Shown in pieces: positions 7,865 to 12,613 of a stretch of 14,570 nucleotides of DNA. Position 1 is the stretch's first letter; each line of letters begins with the position of its first letter. The stretch comes from Alphaproteobacteria bacterium. GTDB lineage: Bacteria; Pseudomonadota; Alphaproteobacteria; Rs-D84. The notes beneath the pieces are model-generated. The model saw only the letters and a list, made by a program, of their open reading frames with translations. It did not search any database and was not told the DNA's origin. Both the position numbers and the translations under genes were made by a program. Where the stretch lies: the NCBI GenBank assembly GCA_017642625.1, contig JAGCOQ010000063.1, forward strand, positions 1-14,570. The letters run 5' to 3'.

Positions 7865-8018
7865 TTTTTTCTCCGTTTTTTCTGTTCTTATTCATTATTG
7901 GTTCACACAAGATCCACACAAACTCTTCAACCAATTGCATCATTTCATTTAACTGATCATCAGTTGCCTGGGTGGGTTTTACATACCTCCGTGCTTCCGT
8001 AATAGACAATATTGCCAT
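7851..8018 (-). CDS. Small hypothetical protein upstream of the recombinase
   Basis: A 55-codon frame begins with MAILSITEARRYV and continues with an acidic helical segment (ATDDQLNEMMQLVEEFV). Its ATG at 8018 has GGGG about eight bases upstream, and its 3' end overlaps the recombinase start by 14 bases, which suggests translational coupling. I do not recognise the family. Small proteins next to large serine recombinases can act as recombination directionality factors; that role here is only a possibility. It overlaps the preceding 57-codon ORF by 40 bases in another frame. Confidence 0.55.
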   Translation of the reverse strand: MAILSITEARRYVKPTQATDDQLNEMMQLVEEFVWILCEPIMNKNRKNGEKNGTI

Positions 8019-8152
8019 TGCATAACCCCATTAGGTTGGGTCCTGCTCTGGCAACACCAGTCACATGAACGAATTTTGTTGATTTTACCGGCAATGGCTC
8101 TGCTCAATGCAGTCACCATGCCCAGCAGGTTTAATTTTGATTTTTTAGCCAT
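7979..8152 (-). CDS. Small basic hypothetical protein
   Basis: A 57-codon frame starts at 8152 with MAKKSKLNLLGMVTALSR. AAGGAG lies seven bases before its ATG inside the end of the MerR-like gene, and its first eight bases (ATGGCTAA) contain that gene's stop, a typical coupled overlap. The N-terminal half is lysine-rich and looks protein-like; the C-terminal half is cysteine- and tryptophan-containing (CDWCC near 30-34). No family recognised. Only the start signals support it strongly. Confidence 0.45.
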   Translation of the reverse strand: MAKKSKLNLLGMVTALSRAIAGKINKIRSCDWCCQSRTQPNGVMQWQYCLLRKHGGM

Positions 8153-8909
8153 TTAATCGCTCCTTGATTGTCAAAGAACTGGATACAACACGCCCGTCCT
8201 GAACTTGCTGTATAAGTTCCCCATATGTAGGCATAGGTCCATTTTCAATGGTGGTTTTTATGCTGTTTGTTCTTAAACTGACCGTTATTTGTTTTGTTTC
8301 CGGTCTGAACAGTTTTTGTGCAATTTTAGCCGGCAATTCTAAGAAATCTTCAGCACCAAACATCACGATTTTATGGGCAACTTCGCTGTCGTTCAGCACA
8401 CGCCACATGTTCAAAACCGTGTAAGAATAAGTGCATGCTTTACCATCACCGATTATTGTTGGCAAGTCCCTTGCCATGCACAGACCAACGCGATTATTCC
8501 CGTCAAAGACCAACAGTGGTATTTCTGATACAACCGGTGCCTCGCTTTGCCCACTTGCGCGACAAAACAGCACCACAAATTGCAACATGGACACGTCACG
8601 ATACATTGGCGCATCCAAAGCACACAAAATATGCTTTATGCTATCAAGGCATATTCCTCGACGTTTTAATACCATGCTAATGCTTGCCCTTGCCACATCC
8701 AGCGCACTAAACCGCCCTGCAATTGGTGCAGCAACCATGCCCCGTTCATGCCAATCAGTCAAAACCTTGGTTGTTAAATCGTCCAATACCAGTTCTGTTG
8801 TCGGTGACAACAATTCTGTCAATTGGTGTTCCATGACCTTATCCGCAAAAGCATCAAAGGTTGCATGTGTTTCCGAACTAATAAGTTCAGCATTTATAAA
8901 ATTCCCCAT
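8145..8909 (-). CDS. MerR-like helix-turn-helix protein of the element
   Basis: This 254-residue protein is the first gene of the leftward operon. Residues about 40-98 resemble a MerR DNA-binding domain: a helix reading VLTDWHERGMVAAP in place of the family LRYYEREGLIxP, then RFSALDVARASISMVLKRRG and LDSIKHIL, matching the family pattern R-ls-eDv-rl-fI--l---G-sLeEIk-ll. The remaining 150 residues are unrecognised and contain no obvious metal or ligand motif. The ATG at 8909 has AAGGAG at a good distance. Context suggests a transcription regulator or accessory factor controlling the recombinase, perhaps acting at the palindrome around 8989-9024. It could also be an excisionase. The HTH assignment is by eye and moderately sure. 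Confidence 0.6.
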   Translation of the reverse strand: MGNFINAELISSETHATFDAFADKVMEHQLTELLSPTTELVLDDLTTKVLTDWHERGMVAAPIAGRFSALDVARASISMVLKRRGICLDSIKHILCALDAPMYRDVSMLQFVVLFCRASGQSEAPVVSEIPLLVFDGNNRVGLCMARDLPTIIGDGKACTYSYTVLNMWRVLNDSEVAHKIVMFGAEDFLELPAKIAQKLFRPETKQITVSLRTNSIKTTIENGPMPTYGELIQQVQDGRVVSSSLTIKERLNG

Positions 8910-8972
8910 TTTTAACTCCTTTATTTCATGGGGTTAGCAACACTTGCCGAACACACGTTATTGTTTGCTCGG

Positions 8973-9002
8973 ATTATTGCTCTCAGATGAATCGTGAGTC
9001 AA
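8973..9002 (-). promoter_or_regulatory. Predicted promoter of the recombinase operon
   Basis: On the minus strand TTGACT (8997-9002), an 18-base spacer and AATAAT (8973-8978) precede the MerR-like gene, giving a leader of about 55 bases. The -35 lies within the inverted repeat 8989-9024. Confidence 0.6.
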
Positions 9003-9024
9003 ATCGTATTTGGTCTCACAATTC
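8989..9024. promoter_or_regulatory. Candidate operator: 36-bp imperfect palindrome
   Basis: The arms GAAT, GTGAG and CAAAT on the left (8989-9004) are matched by ATTTG, CTCAC and ATTC on the right (9008-9024), around CGT. Only short mismatched joints break the symmetry. The -35 box of the leftward promoter lies inside it, so a bound protein would block or remodel that promoter. The obvious candidate is the adjacent MerR-like protein; this is inference. Confidence 0.6.
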
Positions 9025-9031
9025 ACCGGAT

Positions 9032-9067
9032 ATAAAAAGCCCGTGCAAGGTTAGTATCCTCGCACGG
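9032..9067 (-). terminator. Leftward rho-independent terminator
   Basis: CCGTGCAAGG (9041-9050) and CCTCGCACGG (9058-9067) form a 10-bp stem with one G-U pair and a 7-base loop. On the minus strand it is followed by GCTTTTTATA. It would end leftward transcription coming from about 9292 just before the operator, separating that unit from the recombinase operon. Confidence 0.85.
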
Positions 9068-9107
9068 ACTCCGTGTTTGTCTCTTGGCAGCATATCCACC
9101 AAAACTT

Positions 9108-9257
9108 TCACAAAAAAACACCGCCGTCACCGGCAGTATCTTTTTCAATCTCTTTTTTTGCCTCCTCCGCCATATATGACAGAATCGTGGCTAATGTATA
9201 TATTTTATCTCTCTTTCTGAATCGTCCCTTTATATCCTTTTTATTCTCTTTACACAA
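9108..9257 (-). CDS. Possible small charged protein in its own transcription unit
   Basis: The open frame ending at 9108 encodes a strongly charged segment (KENKKDIKGRFRKRD, then MAEEAKKEIEKDTAGDGG). It sits between a leftward promoter (9299-9326) and a leftward terminator (9032-9067), so the region is very likely transcribed. The start is unsettled: no ATG lies upstream of the charged part within the transcript. The TTG at 9257 has AGGAG only one base away, too close to be convincing, and a late ATG at 9179 would leave 23 residues. The transcript could be a small RNA instead. No family recognised. Confidence 0.35.
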   Translation of the reverse strand: MCKENKKDIKGRFRKRDKIYTLATILSYMAEEAKKEIEKDTAGDGGVFL

Positions 9258-9298
9258 TCTCCTGTAAGCCAGGCAGACCGTGGGTTTGAGACAGATAC

Positions 9299-9326
9299 AC
9301 CATAAACAAAAACATATGATTGTCAA
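9299..9326 (-). promoter_or_regulatory. Predicted leftward promoter
   Basis: A perfect TTGACA (9321-9326 on the minus strand), a 16-base spacer and TATGGT (9299-9304) predict transcription from about 9292 towards the terminator at 9032-9067, a transcript of about 260 bases. Confidence 0.5.
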
Positions 9327-9352
9327 GCACAAAAAATTAAAAATTTACACTG

Positions 9353-9381
9353 TTGGTTTTTCGTATTTTATGTGGTAAAAT
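9353..9381 (+). promoter_or_regulatory. Predicted promoter of the structured RNA and lipoprotein genes
   Basis: TTGGTT (9353-9358), a 17-base spacer and TAAAAT (9376-9381) preceded by TGG, an extended -10, predict a start near 9388, directly before the structured region. Confidence 0.5.
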
Positions 9382-9387
9382 AAGAAT

Positions 9388-9563
9388 TGACAGCAGGTTA
9401 TCTGTTGTTGGGGCGTAAAGACCCTTCATTCATGTGTCCGTGGGGACATTAAACACCTCCAGCCTTATTGGTTGGAGGGCGGCGAATATATTGAATAAGC
9501 CCGCTATTACATGAATGATAGTCTTTAACCTCCAACCGCCTGTTTCATGGCGGTTTCATTTTT
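9388..9563 (+). ncRNA. Structured leader RNA with terminator (riboswitch-like), class unknown
   Basis: A long closing stem is built of three perfectly paired segments: GTTGG 9407-9411 with CCAAC 9532-9536, TAAAGAC 9416-9422 with GTCTTTA 9521-9527, and CATTCATGT 9427-9435 with ACATGAATG 9509-9517. Inside are three hairpins: GTCC/GGAC (9436-9447), a 9-bp stem CCTCCAGCC/GGTTGGAGG around TTATT (9456-9478), and GCGG/CCGC (9479-9504). A small hairpin at 9390-9408 precedes it. The terminator arm AACCGCC (9534-9540) overlaps the 3' strand of the closing stem by three bases, so the two compete, as in riboswitches and attenuators. I do not recognise a known aptamer consensus. It could instead be a free small RNA or a DNA hairpin site used for transfer or replication. 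Confidence 0.65.
9534..9563 (+). terminator. Terminator at the end of the structured RNA
   Basis: AACCGCC (9534-9540) pairs with GGCGGTT (9549-9555) around an 8-base loop, followed by TCATTTTT. It lies 20 bases before the first lipoprotein start, so read-through would control both lipoprotein genes. Confidence 0.65.
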
Positions 9564-9582
9564 AATTCACACAGGGAAAAAC

Positions 9583-10428
9583 ATGAAAAAAATCGCTATA
9601 ATTGCTACAATATTATTAGTTGCAGGTTGTGTTGTAAAAACAGAACTTTCTGTTGCCCAAAAATTAGAACAAAATCCGAATTTAATAAAAACACTGGAAA
9701 TATACACATGTATGCCAGGTGCCGTCAATGTTCATGATTATATATCTAATAATTGTGCCGAACAAAAACAAAATTGGATTGAGTTTAAGGAGCCTGGAAT
9801 AAAATACAATTGTTTGGATCAAAACGGACATGTTTATACAACAGATGAATGTATATTATACAGACGAGAAGTTCGTCCATCACAAATACAGTATTTTGAT
9901 TTTGGTCGTTTTATTCCAAGCGATAGCCAAATAAAAACAGAAGCCGATTTTGCTATGGTAGCGGAAAAGTTTAGCTCCATAAAATCCAAATTACAGGACT
10001 GTGAAGAGCAGAAAGAACGAACCTCTTTTGAAAAACAAGCATGCAAAGATGCCTTATTAGAGCCGATCTTTCGTTTTTCTGGACACGGCAAACAAACCTG
10101 TAAAACAGTTGCAAAAACCGAATATCAAGATTTCTTAAAAAACATGGTTTCATGGCATAAATGGGCAATAAAACATGATCCCAAAGAGCCAAGACAAAAT
10201 TGCTTAGAAATATATGCCCCGCTTATAAAACAACTGGTTGTCCTGGGGGAGGTTTCCGGAGCACGTGAAGTAAAAGCATTTTGCAACTCCATCCCCAACA
10301 CCCCCGTTCTTAGTAAGAACGAGGCCGCAGAAAGAATCCGCGAAAATGCGGAGAAGTTTAGCCATCAAAATCTTTGTAGCACCGATGATTACAAAACGGA
10401 GTTGAAAAAGTTGGGTCTAAAACTATAA
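9583..10428 (+). CDS. Lipoprotein of unknown function, paralogue 1
   Basis: The 281-residue protein starts with a lipoprotein signal peptide ending in VAGC (13-16), so the mature protein should be lipidated at C16 and anchored in the membrane facing the periplasm. The rest is charged and cysteine-rich (C43, C58, C77, C90, C140, C154, C173, C207, C234, C265). It shares with the next protein a block around TTDECILYRR (86-95), a YFDF segment (104-107), an IKTEADF segment (117-123), EKQACKD (150-156) and a terminal CSTDD (265-269). I do not recognise the family. The ATG at 9583 has CAGGGA upstream; the frame is open to 9547 but that part lies in the terminator. No enzymatic motif is seen. As element cargo, roles such as surface exclusion or envelope modification are conceivable but unsupported. 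Confidence 0.8.
   Translation: MKKIAIIATILLVAGCVVKTELSVAQKLEQNPNLIKTLEIYTCMPGAVNVHDYISNNCAEQKQNWIEFKEPGIKYNCLDQNGHVYTTDECILYRREVRPSQIQYFDFGRFIPSDSQIKTEADFAMVAEKFSSIKSKLQDCEEQKERTSFEKQACKDALLEPIFRFSGHGKQTCKTVAKTEYQDFLKNMVSWHKWAIKHDPKEPRQNCLEIYAPLIKQLVVLGEVSGAREVKAFCNSIPNTPVLSKNEAAERIRENAEKFSHQNLCSTDDYKTELKKLGLKL
10306..10320. repeat. Perfect 7-bp inverted repeat in lipoprotein 1
   Basis: GTTCTTA-G-TAAGAAC is a perfect palindrome within the coding sequence, directly after the 15-base sequence ATCCCCAACACCCCC that recurs at 11312. Its function, if any, is unknown. Confidence 0.4.
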
Positions 10429-10438
10429 GGGGGGCATT

Positions 10439-11143
10439 ATGAAACCAAAATTTGTCATTTTACTACTTTTGCTCTGTTCTTGTTCTGTGTCTTATGAAAA
10501 AGAAAGGCAATCCCTTATAAACGAGCTTGAAAGAGAACACGATATTGTTGGTGTAATCAAACTGTATGAAGAATATTCGGGCTATAACGACACCGAACGA
10601 AAACAACTGTTATTGACCTACTTATCCGATCCAGACATAAACATGGAGTGCGTAGATGAAAACAACCAAACTGACGATTGTATATTATACAGACGAACAA
10701 TACCGAAATCACATGTAAATTATTTTGACTACAAACGCCTGTTGGGGCAAAACAGCATAATTAAAACAGATGCCGAATTTTTACACCTGGTTGAATATTA
10801 CGAACAAATCGACAAGGATTGTGATTCCACGCCAGAAAGAACCACCACGGAAAAACAAGACTGCAAAGACCAAAAAATAGCAATATTACAACGCATGGTG
10901 CATGAACGTATAAAATGCTCCGAATTAGTGCCACAAGAATACGAAGATTTTATATTCAAAGAAAGGGACTATTATGACGATCAATTAAACCAGTATAAAA
11001 GATGCACCAAAAACAAATGTGACTGGTATGACGTCAAAGGGACATTTCGTGGTGCAAAAGAATCCGTTATCAAATCTGGTAAATGGTTTTCAGAAAAATA
11101 TATGTGTTCGACTGACGACTGGAGTTCAAGGGTGTTCAAATAG
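10439..11143 (+). CDS. Lipoprotein of unknown function, paralogue 2
   Basis: This 234-residue protein follows the first lipoprotein after 10 bases, with a G-rich ribosome site (AAGGGGGG) ahead of ATG 10439, so the two form an operon. The signal peptide is MKPKFVILLLLLCSC, with lipidation most likely at C15 (LCSC), C13 being an alternative. The block DDCILYRR (79-86), YFDYKR (95-100), IIKTDAEF (107-114), TEKQDCKD (137-144) and the terminal CSTDD (223-227) align with paralogue 1. The six codons for CILYRR are identical at DNA level (18 bases, 10679-10696 and 9850-9867), including the less common AGA and CGA. The middle section contains a cysteine-bearing basic stretch (KRCTKNKC, 187-194). Function unknown; the pairing suggests the two proteins interact or diversified after tandem duplication. 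Confidence 0.8.
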   Translation: MKPKFVILLLLLCSCSVSYEKERQSLINELEREHDIVGVIKLYEEYSGYNDTERKQLLLTYLSDPDINMECVDENNQTDDCILYRRTIPKSHVNYFDYKRLLGQNSIIKTDAEFLHLVEYYEQIDKDCDSTPERTTTEKQDCKDQKIAILQRMVHERIKCSELVPQEYEDFIFKERDYYDDQLNQYKRCTKNKCDWYDVKGTFRGAKESVIKSGKWFSEKYMCSTDDWSSRVFK

Positions 11144-11455
11144 CAAAAATTTGGCTCAACACGCGTTTTCCGCATCGACAATAAGGTCTTGTTGCGCTTG
11201 TGTTAAAAACACCGTGCAGAGCCATTTAAAACCGGAACATATTGTATTATACACTACACCATATCATTCAACATAAAGTGCTTTGTATCCATTACTATAT
11301 CCTCTATCTATATCCCCAACACCCCCACCTACCCCCTATGTGAAATCAGATGCGAGACCGCGATTGCAAGAATGCTTTATTCGCATTGTCATCACCAGCG
11401 CATAACAAACACACAACAACACATGCAATATACATTATACCGTCATTGCTTATTA
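11144..11455. other. Element right end without a convincing gene
   Basis: I see no supported gene here. Several short leftward frames occur: about 33 codons starting at a GTG and ending in a plausible TQAQQDLIVDAENAC, and about 29 codons starting MYIACVVVCLLCAG. Neither has good start signals. A rightward frame at about 11280-11460 is open but has no start. The stretch 11314-11336 is C-rich on this strand (five-, five- and four-base runs), giving a possible G-quadruplex on the minus strand. No strong terminator follows the lipoprotein operon. Confidence 0.5.
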
Positions 11456-11620
11456 TTACCCCATTAGTATCATGTTTTGGATGGTATTTTCAGGATTTCC
11501 CTGGACTTGCATAAAATCGGTTGTTTGCGATTCATATAGCGCAATATCCACGTCTGTCAGTATTTCCGCTATATTTATTATTTCGTTCATAAATCGGTTC
11601 GTATTTATAATTGTTTGGGC
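11456..11620 (-). pseudogene. Separated 3' segment of the recombinase gene (candidate)
   Basis: From the att core at 11617-11628 a leftward frame stays open for 53 codons and ends with TAA at 11456. Its phase relative to the core is the same as the recombinase's at 6310-6321: in both, the TGC of the core (6314-6316 and 11621-11623) is one codon. Joining the ends in a circle gives ...SILAA followed by QTIINTNRFMNEIIN and a further acidic tail, a recombinase of about 571 residues. The segment has protein-like composition but no ribosome site before its internal ATG (11590), which fits a severed C-terminus better than a free gene. An independent 44-residue protein from 11590 remains possible. 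Confidence 0.55.
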
Positions 11621-11628
11621 TGCCAAAA
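11617..11628. repeat. attR core of the integrative element
   Basis: GGGCTGCCAAAA repeats the tRNA-Glu end at 6310-6321. The bases to its right (AT, then a terminator hairpin) resemble those after the third copy at 11803, as expected if this junction joined the element to the end of an older insertion. Confidence 0.65.
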
Positions 11629-11802
11629 ATTCAAACCACCATTTTGGTGGTTTTAATTTTTGCCTAAACGCCCCACTCGGATTGCGCCAGAGCGAAGCGC
11701 ATGGCGAAAACAAGAATACACAATTAGAAAAATCATAAAAACGGAGTTAGTAAATACGAGTTTTTATAGATTTTTATTATTGCGTATCGAGGTAGCGATT
11801 TG
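11629..11802. mobile_element. Short remnant between two att copies
   Basis: About 175 bases lie between the att cores at 11617 and 11803. Apart from the terminator hairpin at its left end and a short GC-rich inverted repeat (GCGC near 11687 and 11697) it holds no gene that I can support. Most likely it is the deleted residue of an earlier element that used the same tRNA-Glu site. Confidence 0.45.
11633..11660 (+). terminator. Terminator hairpin following attR
   Basis: AAACCACC (11633-11640) pairs with GGTGGTTT (11646-11653) around ATTTT, followed by TAATTTTT. It is placed like the hairpins after the att copies at 6310 and 11803. Confidence 0.7.
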
Positions 11803-11814
11803 GGGCTGCCAAAA
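11802..11814. repeat. Third copy of the tRNA-Glu 3' end (outer att site)
   Basis: GGGGCTGCCAAAA is identical over 13 bases to 6309-6321. The preceding CGATTT also resembles CGAGT before the tRNA copy. It probably marks the original chromosomal junction downstream of tRNA-Glu. Confidence 0.65.
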
Positions 11815-11817
11815 ATC

Positions 11818-11844
11818 AAAACCGACCTTTTGGGTTGGTTTTTT
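11818..11844 (+). terminator. Probable original terminator of the tRNA-Glu transcript
   Basis: AAAACCGACC (11818-11827) pairs over 10 bases with GGTTGGTTTT (11833-11842, one G-U), followed by TT. The A/T flanks allow it to act on the leftward hydrolase gene too. Confidence 0.75.
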
Positions 11845-11888
11845 GCTGATTTTCCAATAGTTCTGTGAGTTCGTATTTATTATGGCTA

Positions 11889-12452
11889 TTACCACTTTAT
11901 TATTGACATTATTTCTGGCAATTCATCTCCTGTGAAATGACCGCGACCAGTAAATTTATGAGCACGAACATCTGACAAATTTTTTGTAATCTTGTTAACA
12001 CTGTTCAAAATATCATTATCATCATCAGCAGAAATCAACAAATCAATTCCATGTTTGGTTCTTGTAATTAAATTATCACTCAAATTCATATTGTGATAGA
12101 AACCAGATGGACATACGTTTTCAACATCTATCCATGGTGCAACCAATATGATTTGGCGAATTTTTAACTTTGGGTGTTGCGCCATATATTTCAATATAAA
12201 ACCACCACCAGCAGAATGACCTATTAATATGGTATCCTCATTTATATCCTGTTTATCCATTATTTGTTCCCATTCAGAATATTTCATTAACAAAGCATGC
12301 GCATGTGGGAAAAACGGTATTTGTGTAATAATGTCCATATCTTTTTCGGTTTTGAATTGCAACCAATATGCCCAATTTTTAATTGGTGTAGATTCACGGT
12401 TTTCCCAATCTTCATCTGGGTCCATAACCCCATGACAAAAAACAATATTCAT
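11889..12452 (-). CDS. RBBP9/YdeN-like serine hydrolase
   Basis: The 187-residue protein is a small alpha/beta hydrolase of the RBBP9/YdeN type. The N-terminal strand MNIVFCHG carries the HG of the oxyanion region, the nucleophile elbow is GHSAGG with S80, an acidic candidate lies in SADDDND (D143-D145) and the catalytic His is H172 in GRGHF. Length is typical of the family (about 180-190). ATG 12452 has CGGAG at good spacing. The protein has no signal peptide and should be cytoplasmic. Substrate unknown. Codons are AT-rich compared with gapA or priA, suggesting acquired DNA beside the tRNA insertion hotspot. It lies 161 bases downstream of the methyltransferase gene, too far to assume an operon. 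Confidence 0.85.
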   Translation of the reverse strand: MNIVFCHGVMDPDEDWENRESTPIKNWAYWLQFKTEKDMDIITQIPFFPHAHALLMKYSEWEQIMDKQDINEDTILIGHSAGGGFILKYMAQHPKLKIRQIILVAPWIDVENVCPSGFYHNMNLSDNLITRTKHGIDLLISADDDNDILNSVNKITKNLSDVRAHKFTGRGHFTGDELPEIMSIIKW

Positions 12453-12613
12453 CTTATATCTCCGTTATTCACAGGTTATCATATCACGAATTTTCCAAAA
12501 ACATTTTTATTTCTGTCCCGAATTACGACAAAGCACGCATATCATCATCTTGTGAATTGCACAAATGGCCCCGCCAAAACAAAGTTATACGACTTTAATT
12601 GCAACACAATACA

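Larger units (their letters stand above)
6310..11628. mobile_element. 5.3-kb integrative element in tRNA-Glu with serine recombinase
   Basis: The unit is bounded by a 12-bp direct repeat, GGGCTGCCAAAA at 6310-6321 and 11617-11628, of which the left copy is the tRNA-Glu 3' end. Between them are a large serine recombinase adjacent to the left end, a leftward regulatory operon, a structured RNA and two lipoprotein genes. The excised circle would be 5307 bp. No capsid, portal, relaxase, replication or secretion gene is recognisable, so mobility beyond excision and integration would have to be borrowed. The outer copy at 11803 could alternatively be the boundary, but the reading-frame continuity at 11617 favours the inner one. 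Confidence 0.75.

Noticed and set aside
9388..9563. Retron msr/msd or CRISPR-associated RNA
   Set aside because: There is no reverse transcriptase, Cas gene or repeat array anywhere in the window.
9547..9582. Upstream start for lipoprotein 1 at 9547
   Set aside because: It lies inside the terminator hairpin and would bury the lipoprotein signal peptide.
11150..11270. Leftward 33-codon frame ending in TQAQQDLIVDAENAC
   Set aside because: The tail looks protein-like, but the only start is a GTG without a good ribosome site and nothing else supports expression.
11350..11440. Leftward 29-codon frame starting MYIACVVVCLLCAG, toxin-like hydrophobic peptide
   Set aside because: No ribosome site, promoter or antisense RNA pattern is visible; chance is enough to explain it.
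11590..11713. Leftward frame continuing to the right of the attR core as a gene start
   Set aside because: The part beyond the core runs through a terminator hairpin and lacks a ribosome site; only the part left of the core is protein-like and phased with the recombinase.
11760..11814. Possible second tRNA gene ending at the outer att copy
   Set aside because: Only the last bases match tRNA-Glu; no anticodon or D arm can be formed upstream.
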